Shown here: in pieces, positions 44,133 through 54,689 of the stretch
Numbering within the stretch: position 1 is the stretch's first letter
Layout: each line of letters starts with the position of its first letter
Source of the DNA: Papilionanthe hookeriana x Papilionanthe teres
Lineage: Eukaryota > Streptophyta > Magnoliopsida > Asparagales > Orchidaceae
DNA: 64,000 bases
Direction of reading: 5' to 3'
NCBI GenBank assembly: GCA_022702705.1
Contig: CM040434.1
Location: 53,432,953 to 53,496,952 of the forward strand
Notes under the pieces: generated by a model
Told to the model about the DNA's origin: nothing
The model's database searches: none
The model's input: only the letters and a program-made list of their open reading frames with translations
Translations under genes and position numbers: made by a program

Positions 44133-45942
44133 TAACCCGACCCATAATTACGCAGTTATTTAAGTTCCAAAAATATGGGCAAAACTTGGCCTAATTTATA
44201 TTTAGCGGCTAGTGTGCAAGATGGATATGATAAAGAGTTAAAAATTTGATTTATATTTCACACACTAGATGTTCTACACAAGTATACTTATCATTTCAAG
44301 TAATATAGGGCTTTCTTTAAAGACCGCAGTATCAATCCTACAGAGAAGAGAGGTAAGAATTCCCTTAGGTTAATTTTAGTCTACTACTATCAGGTCTTAG
44401 ATTGGAATTTTCAACAAGTTTGGTTTTACTAAATTACCATAAAATTAAATTTAGCTAAATTAAATAGAAACCTAATTTAAGGAGACTGGTTAAACTCTGG
44501 AAAGTTTTTATATAATTAAATCATTTTCCCCTTACGATGATATAATAATCTGTGTAGGAATCAAATGTTAAAAGTTTAAAATGTGGTATTGTGACAAATA
44601 GGAGCACACTTACTTCTTTACTCTCTTCCGAGTGCATAAAAAACATTTACTATTCTAAAGTAAATTCCAGCTTATGTGGTAGTGCTGAGTAGATTCTAGT
44701 CTATCATTTCTAGATTATTCACTTGGCCCTCTCTATAGGACTTACCAGGGACCCTTAGTCCCAACATAAGTCCAAATTGGTAAAGAATTTAGCCTGTCAC
44801 CCTAGAAACACCAATTCGACGCCCATCAAAGCTTATATCTCTATCTATTTACACTCTCCTTAGAGTTTGGTTCCCCTCCTTGTAAGGTTAGTGTGGTACT
44901 CACTGGTTGGGTGAAATCATAGCCCTCCCGGGTCTTTATGTTTCATAATGGATTTTAACATTACAAGTGATCAATTTACAAAGTAAATTAAGAACCGGTG
45001 AAGATACCATCACAATTTTGGAATAAAAGAAATCTTCAAACCATTATAATCCCACATATGACCAATTCTCATCGCAAGGAAAAAAAAGTAAGGAAAACTA
45101 CTCACTAAGCATGGATAAAACACAACAGAAAACTTCATCTAAACCAAAGAAAATTCACTATAAATTTGTTTTCAATAATTATAAAATAATGAAGAATACA
45201 ATACTTAGCATTTTCCTTTTGAAAGAAAGATGAAAGTTCCTCCAATGAATTCTTCTACTGCTCCATGCAATGCTCATACAATTCTTTACAAATATCTCTC
45301 AAAATGCCTCACCAATATCTCCAGAAAAGGTAGAAATCTTGATTTTCTATCCTATCTATGACTTCTGGATGTTCTTGGAGTTTCCAGGAGTTTGAAATGT
45401 CAAAAGTTGTCTTCCCAAGTTCCAAAAGCCTCTTTATAACTCCTTGGGGTATCTCAATCCCGTCCAGAACCGTCTCTATCGCCATGGCGCCAGATCGGCG
45501 CTATGGCACCAAAATTAGCGCTACTCATCATGACTAGCGCCATGGCGCCAAAATCTGGCGCTAAAGCTCCGCCCCTGCTGGAAGCACCCCATTGTTGCTC
45601 TGTTTCGCTCTGTTTTGCCCCGTTTCATCTTCAATCAGCTCCAAGTGTTATACCTACAAGATAAACATGAAAATAACTTTTCTTTAAAGTGTAATTCATT
45701 CAAATACTTGTGATAAATGTAAAACAGATTAGACATAGAAAGACATACCAAAATGCATCATATCAGAATTTTTTTCATTGCTCTTTTTGACTCCAATTTA
45801 CACAATTTTGCTCCAATTTCACTAAAACTCCATTTCTCACACCTGTAATAAAAAACATGCAAAATATCTTCAATTAAATTGCAATATCATTAAAATAAGC
45901 ATGAAATGTATATAAAAAAATAGGTAATTTTTAGGCGTGTCA
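44133..45942 (-). repeat. Family B right LTR (5' LTR of unit 2)
   Basis: 1,810 bp, beginning at 45942 (TGACACGCC on the minus strand). It holds the best-kept B-type palindrome cluster and a TATA-like TTATAAAG (minus) at 45432-45439. Near the U3 start the box with GATATTGCAATTTAA and a TACAGGTG end occurs, and a second similar box follows about 200 nt later. Confidence 0.78.
45478..45562 (-). promoter_or_regulatory. B-type GC palindrome cluster
   Basis: GCGCCATGGCGC (perfect 12-bp palindrome) occurs near 45537, with variants CGCCATGGCGCC and GGCGCTATGGCACC around it. Same U3 position as the A and C clusters, but different sequence. Weaker copies are at 13027-13115 and 7940-8000. Confidence 0.55.
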
Positions 45943-46536
45943 ATTAGTGGCTGCAGAAGGTGATGACCGGAGGGTCGATGGACTCTAGTTGACGGTGGTC
46001 GGCGGCTGCGAGGACCAAATGGGTTTCGCCAAGTATTCAATACAAGTGTTCTACAAAATAGATATATTTGGAATAAAACAATTGCAAATAGAGGTCACTG
46101 ATAGCCAGTGGTCAACGGTGGTAGGTCGTGATGGCCAGCAGTGGCCGACGGTGAGCGACTGGCGGTGGTAGGTGGTGTTTAGTGGCTACGAAGGCTAGGG
46201 GTGATTCTCAAATCTTCTCTCCATAACAGATTATGGAATTCCTTTTTTTCTTCTCCTCTTCTTCTCCTTTCTCCAAGGAAAAGCGATAGGTTCTATTTAT
46301 ATGCTCTTGGGGAGGAACATTTTGATCTTTAATGAATCGCTTGCCCAATCTACTAATCGAATGGTCTATATCAATCCCTTTTGTCATAGAGATTTTTTAA
46401 TGATTTAAGAATCTTAATGATATCGAAATCAAGTGATCATAGTTTCACTGGATTTCTCTCGTCAAGGCGCTCGAATTAATTATAAATATGTCAAATTTAG
46501 AGTTCGTTTGATTATTAAGTTTATGATCCAAAACCT
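45943..46536. other. No gene recognised
   Basis: 45950-46190 is G-rich with repeated GGTGGTCGGCGG-like words and could be part of a decayed low-complexity coding or repeat sequence. 46200-46530 is ordinary AT-rich DNA. No feature is supported. Confidence 0.4.
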
Positions 46537-46604
46537 CCAATTTTACTTCAAAGGCTTTATGTGGAATTGGAGTCTTCCACATAAAGCCTTTGAAGTAAAA
46601 TTGG
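46537..46604. other. Perfect 30-bp inverted repeat (hairpin)
   Basis: Arms 46537-46566 and 46575-46604 are exact reverse complements (starting CCAATTTTACTTC and ending GAAGTAAAATTGG), with an 8-nt loop TTGGAGTC. A transcript would fold into a near miRNA-precursor-sized stem. It could also be the core of a foldback transposon or a very recent inverted duplication. Confidence 0.75.
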
Positions 46605-47641
46605 CGTCGGAATGGACCAATTTTAATATCATTGGGTCCAACTTGTCGAGATGGCCCAGTGTGACTATAAACTTACTAAAATCGAGACCCGGATGATCTT
46701 GAATTTGAATTTGGAAGATTTCTTAAAAAAAAATGTATCGAGATTCATGTTCTAAAAAAAATATGTGGATGATGCATTAATAATCATAAGTAGTAATATT
46801 CAAATTAAGAACTTATACAATAAATTATAAATTTCAACTTAAATAAATAACATATTAATTGATACGGTAATTTCATTTCAAATATTCTTAAATAAGAAAA
46901 AATATGAAATTTATTAAATATCATAAACTCGAATAAAAAATAATTACATAAAAACATATAATATAAATTGATAGTTTAAAGTAGAGAAAATTAATTCTTT
47001 TGTTAAAGAATAAAAAAAATAAATATCATAATAGTGCAACAAAAAGAATATGATGAGAAAAAAAAATAGTCTTAAATAGCTATTAAGCTAATTAATATAT
47101 TAAAAAATAATAACTAAACATAAATTGTCGTTTAATATATTTTTAATATTAAATTTTTTTTTTCATAACAGATCTGCATTTAAATAGTTTATCTAAAAGC
47201 TCATGCCGACGGGCCATACATCAAATTATCTTATCATCAAAATTGAATAAAATATTTGAATCGAGTGATAATATAGACCTATCTTTGATTCATAACAAAT
47301 TTTTAATCGAATTTTCATAAATTGATTGGTTTATCTTTAAAAAATCAGCAAAATTAACGAGCATTTGCACCGTTGAGTTTTTTTAGCTATAAAAATTAGG
47401 AAAATTTACAATCAATGTCGTTGTATTTACATATCTAACACCCAAATAATACATGAAAATATGTATTGTACATTTTTAAAATAGTTATATTTTCAAGGTA
47501 ATATGAAATATTTGAGAAATATAAATGTAAAAAGTAAAATGAAGGTGTTCGATATGTAAATACGTCGGAATGGGTGTCATGTGCTTAAATGCCCCTTAAG
47601 TTTGTAAGTCAATCAAAATTAAATAATAATTATGATTGTTG

Positions 47642-47647
<6 letters not shown>
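46605..47647. other. No gene recognised
   Basis: AT-rich intergenic sequence with short A and T runs. I see no conserved motif or coding region. Confidence 0.4.
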
Positions 47648-47722
<75 letters not shown>

Positions 47723-47732
47723 TATATATATA
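47648..47732. repeat. TA microsatellite
   Basis: About 36 uninterrupted TA units, one G, then five more. Confidence 0.95.
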
Positions 47733-47875
47733 GTATGATAAGCCAAATTAATTTTTTATCAAACTTTTTTATAAGAATTTTTCTTTAATTATAATTTCTA
47801 GCACAAGGCTGGACAAAGGATAGAAATCGTGTGCATTGTTGCCACGTGGAATAAATTATTGGTCGGCTGCAGATA

Positions 47876-48043
47876 GGGCTGTCAAAAAGGCTCGTTGTTC
47901 GCGAACAGCTCGTGTTTGTCTGTTAAAAGCTTCGTGTTTGGCCTGCTTCGCTAAGCTTAACAGGCTGATGAGATGAAGACGTAACAAAAATTTGTTCGTT
48001 CGCTGTTCGGCTCGCTTTGGCTCGAAATACTATTCCTCAATTT

Positions 48044-48096
<53 letters not shown>

Positions 48097-48382
48097 GAGT
48101 AGTATTTTTAAAAATTTAAAAGATTTATAATTAATTAAAATTATTAATTAAGTAAATATAATAAAAAGTATTAAATTAGCATTCAGATGACGTTTTAATC
48201 TAAACTATAATTCTTAAATATTACCTCATCCCTTAACATCTTACGTTTACGTGACTAAATTTTCAAACGACTTGTTTACGAAAGCTCGTGCTCGGCCATA
48301 AGCAAACGGAACTCGAATACGAACACACTTTTTAGGCTCGAAATATAAACGAGCCCAACACAAACTGAGCCTGCAAAGGCAA
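47876..48382. mobile_element. Possible hAT-type MITE, GGGCTGTCAAAA start
   Basis: Begins TAGGGCTGTCAAAAAGGCTC. Its left half is rich in GGCTCG/GAACAGCTCG words and its right half (48265-48380) in the complementary GAGCCT/CGAGCC words, so the two halves can pair. An abundant plant repeat class with a similar start is known to me. A matching right terminus is not visible. A TA microsatellite (48053-48092) sits in the middle. ORFs on the minus strand at 48247-48623 are not genes. Confidence 0.4.
48053..48092. repeat. TA microsatellite
   Basis: About 20 TA units. Confidence 0.9.
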
Positions 48383-48764
48383 AACAGGTTCAAAAAATAA
48401 ATCCAATAATACCCAAACACGTGGAAAGAGAAATGAAGTGTGACAGGCTGATTAGCTGAATACCGTGTTTCGTGCGCATATTGGGAATTAGAGGGCCGGA
48501 GCACTGCCGGCCGAGAAGGTGCTGCCGTGAGGCTGGGATTGTGCTGACGTGGGCGCAAGGAGGACGATTTGATTGTCCCGTTTTGACCAAGTTAACTAAT
48601 TCATGACGTGTCTGTAATAACAATAAAACGGTCTATAGAAAAAATGAAGTTTGGAATTAGCGCCATTTGTCAAATGTTATGAAATAAAGTTATAAACAAA
48701 TAATACCATAATTTATAGCATTAAATTTGAAAAAAAAACACAATTATGATGGCTTATACATTTA

Positions 48765-49653
48765 AAACAATTATGTGGCTCGTGATGTATACCATATTTC
48801 AAACTATCAAATGAGAGTATTAAAATGGACTCCCTATTTTGACATTAACGAGGAATCCCCTATTGTTCGTGTTTCGGATCCTTTCCTCACCTTCAACTCC
48901 ATTTCATTAACTAGATTTTTCTCCATGCCCCTGCCTCTTTGGTGGGTCCTTGTTTACACACTAATCATGCCACCTCTCTCTCAAGGCCTTCGGTAGCAAA
49001 ATTTCTAAAAAAACGGTGGACAAAATTTGGCTTGGCTCAGAGAAAAATGGTTATTTTCATAACTTAGTTTAGGAAAACGTTCCTTTGTTTTGCACATTAT
49101 AAGTTACATGGGCATAATGATGAGCAATATTATTCTTTACATCTCAGTTTCAAATGGTACTGGATTTTCCCTTGTAGTGTCGTTCTTTGTTTGGGTGTGA
49201 AATTTAGTTAAACATTAATAATGATAGGCAAAATGAGATAGTGGAGGATTCTCAATTTCCACCTAAATCTTGTTTGACTAATCCTATAATGTGGGTAATT
49301 TGAATGATTTGGCTGGTCTCATTGCTTATAATAATGTGTCTGAAGTTCCCTCATGAAGACACCTGATAACTCTCATGAATGAACAATGTGATACGGGGGC
49401 AGATGTGGTTCCTAGTGAGGTTAAATTAACGAATGTCATTACTCCTAAGGCTGTTATGCCGGCCAATATGGAATTTATTTCTTCTTCCCCTCTTATGAAT
49501 CAAGAATGAATGTATGCTTCCTTTTTGGATAAGGAAGAAGGGGAATTGCTACCTTCTGCTACTAATTAGCATTATAACAAATGCATTTCTATTGATAATC
49601 CCAATTGTGAGGATATAGATTGTTTTTGTGTTGTGGGAACTTATGAAATTTCG
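48765..49653 (+). pseudogene. LINE ORF1 fragment (DUF4283 and CCHC zinc knuckle)
   Basis: MRVLKWTPYFDINEESPIVRV near 48811-48873, then in another frame SFPHLQLHFIN and ATSLSRPSVAKFL (to about 49010), match the DUF4283 region of plant LINE ORF1 proteins. VDKIWLGSEKNGYF and ENVPLFC follow near 49018-49100. A decayed zinc knuckle (HGHNDEQY, two Cys changed to Tyr) is near 49110-49135. The rest to 49653 contains DKEEGELLPSATN-like sequence. ORF1 proteins bind LINE RNA. Frameshifts and stops are frequent, and no endonuclease or RT part is seen. Confidence 0.55.
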
Positions 49654-49734
49654 TAAGAAAAATTTGGAGAGACTTGATGTTGAATTTTGTGGAAAGTGGG
49701 AGTCGTATAATTCATGTAAGACTTTTAGTTGTGG

Positions 49735-49990
49735 GATTCAAAGAATTTCGTGAGATTTGCAGGATTTGTGAAAATTTAAGAAATTTGTGGAACTCTGTGG
49801 GATTTGTGGAAATTTGAGAGATTTGTGAAACTTTGTGAACTTTGTAGAAATTGTGAGATTTGTGGGAATTTGTACGGTTTATGGAGTTTATGAGAGATTT
49901 ATGAAATTTGTGAGAGATTTATGGAAATTTGTGAGATTTGTGCAATTGATAAGATTTGTGGAATTTGTGGGATTTATGGAAATTTGTAAA
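49735..49990. repeat. Degenerate ~20-bp tandem repeat
   Basis: About 12 variants of GGATTTGTGGAAATTTGTGA. ORFs on both strands over it are by-products. Confidence 0.7.
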
Positions 49991-50099
49991 CGAGAGACTT
50001 GTGAAGTGCCCTTGGAATGCAGAATTTCGGAACGAGTACGAGACTCATAATTTTGGGAAGAACTTAACTTCGAGTTCACTTTCTTTTTACATTTTTTTC

Positions 50100-50435
50100 G
50101 TCATTATGTTATCCTTTTTTTAGTTGTTTTATTTTCCTTTCTTTTTTTGTAAACTTTATTTTTGTTTCGTTCTTTATTCGTTATAATTTTGGACCAACGC
50201 GTGGTCCTGCGACTTTTCATCAATCGTGCATTTAAAAACACATTCCAAGAACACATGTTGAACTGGAACAGAAACTTCATTAATTCTGCCAAAACAGTAG
50301 TACAACTGGTCTATGCTGAAAAGCATCCAAAACACCAAGTGTACATCCGCAGATAAACTGAATATCATGTTGTCATGTATGCTGGTATAAAAGAAACAGT
50401 AGACATCTGCCCTTTGAGGTTGCCTTGAGAACAAG
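50100..50435 (-). other. Region behind the ALKBH ORF: 3'UTR-like or PPT-like
   Basis: On the minus strand about 280 nt of ordinary complexity lead to AATAAA (around 50155) and then an A/G-rich stretch (50150-50100: AAAAAAAGAAAGGAAAATAA and similar). It could be a decayed 3'UTR with poly(A) from a captured cDNA, or the polypurine region before a lost LTR. The overlapping short ORFs here are not treated as genes. Confidence 0.35.
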
Positions 50436-52009
50436 CTAACCTTCTAATCTGCACTCCGGAACAAATTTCCCCTCACATATGCCTAGAGGTACAACTATGT
50501 CATAGTGGCAGTGGACGAAGACCCTCCAACTCTGGTCTGGCTCGTAAAAGTATGGTGCTTTGTCCATGTTCATTCTTCGGAAGGTAACTGAAACTCTCCG
50601 GCATCTTACTCCCGGGATGCAATGCTTGGCTAAATCTGCTCCATTTCCTTTCAGAACTAAGACGGATCCAACTGGCAGTGGAATCTTCACAGAACCTCTG
50701 AACTCCCCTGGTCCAACAATCTGTATCTCTCTCCCAAAGAGAATGTCGCTCTCGCTCAGAAATGAGACTGTGCAGAATGGTCTGACGAAATCATGGTGGT
50801 CGATATGAGGTGGGATGCAGTCCCCTTCCTCATAGATATTTATTATGCAATTGTTTGGAACGCAGTCGGCTGGCAGTACGTGTCATTCTACCATCCTCTT
50901 GATCATTTTCTTGATTTCTGGCGGCATGTCATCTACTTCATCATATTGCAGAATCCCTGGAGGATTTTCTTGTCTATCTTTAGCGAAATTATAGCAGCAA
51001 CCACACTGGATCGTGATTATGCCCTTGCCTCGCGTCCATTTCTTAGGCTCAGAGTATATCTTCTTTCTGAGGTGGCCTGCCCTGCCTAAGTCTCGTAAGG
51101 AGACCACTCAACGCAGAATTTCCTCCTCATCCTTCCATGATAAGACATTCATGTACAACTCGAGTCCATCCAGAATGTTAATAGCTTTGCATTGGATTTC
51201 TTCGTAGTATCTGAATATTTCTTTCCTAACTCTTCTAATATTGGACATTACTTAGTGTGGAATTATTTGTTGTCATCGGGGCTCCACAAATTGAGGCACG
51301 TAGGGCTCTACAGAGTGCTCCCCAACTCTCCTTCTAAGTGAGGCAGTTGCGTAAGCCTCATACGTCCCATATTCTTCCAGGTGGAGCACATGGCACTGTG
51401 GGCACTCTGAAAATGCTCCTACAGGCGTCAACTGCCTCGAAAAATCTGTATTGCATGAGGGGTATCCTGTGAACATCTCCTCGAGCGGGTTAACTGATGA
51501 CATTGGCTCTGAGGTGTACTCAGGTTTTGTCTCTGTGGCGGGTGAACTGGCAAATGTTTCTTTCATCTTAGAATCTTAATCTTTGGCTTGTCTCCGTTTA
51601 AACATTTCCAACTGACAGCACTTTCGACGATTGGAATTTCTTCTTTGAGTATGCTCAGTGGCGGGTTTGGAGCTCGCTCTGCGGCAGTAGTGACTAGGTC
51701 ACCCTCTGACGTGGTGACTATCAACTAAACTTCTCTGTTTCTTGCTGTGGGGAGGTATGAGTCGACAAAACTACCAGTAGCACCTTGCCTTGATGTTTCT
51801 CTGACTTCCTAATGACCGATATGGACCACAAATTTCAAATTTGCAACCTCCTCATGACTGACTAAGTCCATCAAGGAGCCCTTGTAATCCACATTAACTT
51901 ATGAGTAATCCATGTCAAAACTTATCACACCGCCTTCCAGTTCCTTTTCTTTGCTCAGTGCTAGACTTACGCCTTCTTTAAGAGTGAGAACCAGCTTCTG
52001 ACCCGTCAT
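50436..52009 (-). pseudogene. ALKBH9/10-type 2OG-Fe(II) dioxygenase domain ORF behind integrase
   Basis: One frame from 51566 to 50436 (377 codons) is interrupted by stops at 51275-51273, 51254-51252, 51110-51108 and 50885-50883. It matches the catalytic region of plant ALKBH9/10 RNA N6-methyladenosine demethylases: SEPKKWTRGKGIITIQCGCC, NPPGILQYDEVDDMP, NNCIINIYEEGDCIPPHID, HDFVRPFCTVSFLSE, VGPGEFRGS and LPVGSVLVLKGNGADLAKHC. Iron ligands are intact: HxD at 50807-50799 and the distal His at 50624-50622. The 2OG-binding R-x5-R (RRVSVTFR) is kept. No intron interrupts the domain. An upstream segment (52009-51563, starting MTGQKLVLTLKEGVSL, with stops) joins it after a one-base frame change near 51610; I do not recognise it. 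Some stops (e.g. TGG to TGA at 50883) fit cytosine deamination. Confidence 0.8.
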
Positions 52010-52012
52010 TCT

Positions 52013-52310
52013 CCTGCAGAAAACAGGGGAATCGTCAACGTGCTGAAATTCAAAAAGAACAAGAACAAAAAAAATTACTTTTATTTAGTGGATTTTAATT
52101 TTATGTGATGCCATTATCTTATTTAAAATTATTTTACAGATTTCAAAATTAAAGATTTCAATGCGAGCATTTTATTTTGCAAAAAATTATTTTATTTCAC
52201 TTGTCTTTATTACAAGAATTTTATTTCTTTCAGACCCAGTTACAGACATTGGCCACAAGACTATTTCTAGCAACCAGTATCATCTTCAGAGCTCATTCTT
52301 TGAGATGTCA
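52013..52310 (-). other. Intron-like spacer between integrase and ALKBH ORF
   Basis: T/A-rich on the minus strand, ending in CCCCTGTTTTCTGCAG/GAGA, a textbook plant 3' splice site whose AG is at 52015-52014, four bases before the ATG at 52009. A second acceptor-like TTTGAATTTCAG lies a little upstream. The donor is not identified. Confidence 0.45.
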
Positions 52311-53580
52311 CGTCGCGTAGTACTTCTTCAGATATCGTCAGTTCATCGACAACATGAGCTTTTCACCCTAGGAATCCACTAGTTGGTATGATCCACTGGA
52401 GCAGACTTTCTCCACCACAAATGGTCCCTCCCAGATCAGTTCAAATTTTCCATCTATCTTGCGGAGTGCAATAATATGTCTTTTGAGTACGAGAACGATA
52501 TAACCAACTTTGAACAACCTCGAGCAGACCAATTTATCGTGGGCTTGAATTATCTTCGCTTGATATAGATCCAACGCGAGTAATCTTCTTCCTTTGAGAC
52601 TCTCTAGTTCTTCAAGTTTGAGCTTGATGTTGTCTTCTGCTATAATTTTATTGGCGACTGCGATTCTGAGCAAAGGTAGTTGGACTTCTAAAGGAAGAAC
52701 GGCCTCAGACCCATACACGAGAGCATACGACGTAGACTGTGTCAGTGTTCTGACTGTCGTCTGGTACGCCCATAAGGCTTCTAACAGTTTCTTATGCCAC
52801 TGTCATTTTTTATCTTCAAGCATCTTGTTCAAAATCTGTACTAACGTTTTATTGAATGCTTCCGCTAAGCTATTTGCCCTAGGGTAATAGATTGTAGAGT
52901 ATCTCCAATCTATCCCATGTTGTCTGACGAAATTATCAATCTTTGTGCTCTTGAAGGCGTACCCATTGTTTGAAATAATCCTGCGCGGAATACCGAAATG
53001 GTAGAAAATCTGAATTCTGAAAAACTGAAGAACATGATGTGTTGTAACCTCTCATAAGGGCACTACCTCTGCCCACTTGTAGAAGTAATCTGTAGCTGCG
53101 AGAATGAACCGGTTTCCTTTAGAAGACGGAGGGTCTATCAGACCCACTTTTTTTATGCCCCAACATTCGAATGGCCACGACGTGACCGTGGGATGTAGCA
53201 CATTTGGAGTTTGGTGCAAGATCACCCTGTGCACCTGACACTGGTGACACTTCTTTGCTATTTCCATGCAGTCGGACATCATTGCTAGCTAAAAATATTC
53301 GAGCCTCTTGATTTTTATTTTCATTTTTGGCCCTGAGTGGTAGCACCATACAATCCAGCGTGTACTTCTTTGCAATATTCTGCGCTTCTGCTCTACTTAA
53401 ACATCTCAACCACATATGATCGAAAGATTTTCTGTACAAAACGTTGTCGATTAAAGCATATGGCATTGCCATTTTTTGTATCTGATGCGCTACTGATTTG
53501 TCTTCTGGCAATGCTCCTGTCTGTAGGTACTTGATGAAAGGCTGGCACAAATCCTCTGTATCCTCGGCAATTGCGGCCAT
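52310..53580 (-). pseudogene. Element E integrase
   Basis: N-terminal: LCQPFIKYLQTGALPEDK and the zinc-finger end CMEIAKKCHQCQVHR (about 53276-53230). The core starts WPFECWGIKKVGLIDPP, where relatives have GLDLVGP: the first catalytic Asp is lost. FILAATDYFYKWAEVVPL follows. The middle (53050-52720) is broken by stops; the reverse strand still shows the GRDE-like end. C-terminal: YGSEAVLPLEV (52715), KVGYIVLVLKRHI, GKFELIWEGPFVV and, after a frameshift near 52370, RYLKKYYAT at about 52320. Clearly decayed. Confidence 0.8.
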
Positions 53581-53583
53581 TAT

Positions 53584-54125
53584 TTATTCTTTTCCCAACT
53601 TATGTAAATTATCAAGGTTAATTGGTGACAAAACCTGACGTCCTTGTACGGTGATCTCAATAGAGTCCTCTGGTGGACATGTCAATTCCTTAGCGAGTTT
53701 AGCTAAAGAGTTCACATGGGCATTATCTCTTTGAGGAATTCTATAGAGCGTCACAATGGGAATTTGTTCCAACAACTTCGTTGTATACTTGTGATAATCT
53801 GCTAGTTTTTGTTTTAGAATCTTATACCGTCCAGTCACTTGTTGAATGATGAGATGCGAGTTGCCATAGATGGCGATATCCGTTATTTCCATTAATATTG
53901 TCAATTCTAATCCAGTTATAGAAGCCTCGTATTATGCTTCGTTGTTGGTGCACAGCTCTATCAGGTGATAGGAGAATCTCATCATTCCCTGATCTGGTGT
54001 GATGAAGATCAAACCAATTCCTGCTTTACCGGGTATCACTGTTCATGATCCTCTATCTCTCCTGGCTGACGAAGCTCCATCAAAGTACATTTTCCAACGT
54101 TGGGTGTTTGGGTTTTCCACTTGCA
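53584..54125 (-). pseudogene. Element E second (archaeal-type) RNase H
   Basis: WKMYFDGASSARRDRGS (about 54095-54050), GIGLIFITPDQG, ELCTNNEA-stop-YEASITGLE and IAIYGNSHLIIQQVTG, ending VPRRDNAHVNSLAKLA-like. In this domain family the third acidic residue is in YGDS; here it is YGNS. Stops lie near 54046 and 53932. This extra RNase H defines the Tat lineage. Confidence 0.8.
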
Positions 54126-54129
54126 TTAT

Positions 54130-54689
54130 CTATTCATCTGGTATATCATCGTTGAGAGGAGACCCAGCTCGTAGTGGGTGTGCTGCGAGAAAGTCTACAA
54201 GAATCTGTCCTTTGATAGCGCGAAGTGGTATAAATGTTATATCAAATTGCAATAGAATAATTGACCATCTTTTTAATCGTCCAGAAAGTGTTGGTCGGAT
54301 CTTCAAATATTGCAACAGATTAACTTTCAAAATCAGGTTGACCTTATGAGACAACATAAAATGTTTAAGCTTCTGAGCAGCAAAAACTAAAGCTAGATAA
54401 TGCTTCTCAATAGGAGGATACTTTACCTCTGTCGATATTAGACGTCGATTCAGATAGTAGAGCGCATTTTCCTTACCCTCATCGTTAACTTGAGCGAGTA
54501 AGGACCCGAGAGATTCGTCTAAAGCTGTGGTATAAAGTATCAACAATCTACCAGGGATAAGGGCTGCTAAAACATGAGGTGTCATTAGGTACCGTTTAAT
54601 ATCTTTGAAAGCCCGTTGGCATGGCTCTCCCCAAACAAATTTGACATCCTTTCAAAGTAAATTAGAAAAGGGTAGACACCGTGTCGGCA
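54130..54689 (-). pseudogene. Element E reverse transcriptase C-terminus and retroviral-type RNase H, truncated
   Basis: Begins at the element F junction with TRCLPFSNLL, then KDVKFVWGEPCQRAF, LILYTTALDESLGSLLAQ, NALYYLNRRLISTEVKYPPI, EKHYLALVFAAQKLKHFML, LSGRLKRWSIILLQFDI and IKGQILVDFLAAHP. The RT palm and fingers are absent, being cut off by element F. A stop lies at about 54655. Confidence 0.82.

Larger units (their letters stand above)
50100..54689 (-). mobile_element. Element E: Tat/Ogre-lineage retrotransposon, truncated, with ALKBH-type 3' ORF
   Basis: Minus-strand remnant: end of RT with RNase H (54689-54130), second RNase H (54125-53584), integrase (53580-52310), a spacer with a splice-acceptor-like site, then an ORF with an ALKBH-type domain (52009-50436). 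The dual RNase H and the ending RYLKKYY of integrase are Tat features. Everything upstream of the RT thumb (gag, protease, palm) is missing because element F starts at 54690. The 3' LTR is not identified; the left boundary is a guess. Confidence 0.7.

Noticed and set aside
49835..50079. ORFs rich in Phe/Val (+) or Asn/Thr (-)
   Set aside because: By-products of the degenerate ~20-bp tandem repeat.
50436..51566. ALKBH segment as an intact host gene
   Set aside because: Four in-frame stops, no introns, an unrelated upstream reading frame and an integrase directly upstream on the same strand make a normal host gene unlikely. A processed pseudogene remains an alternative and is noted in the findings.
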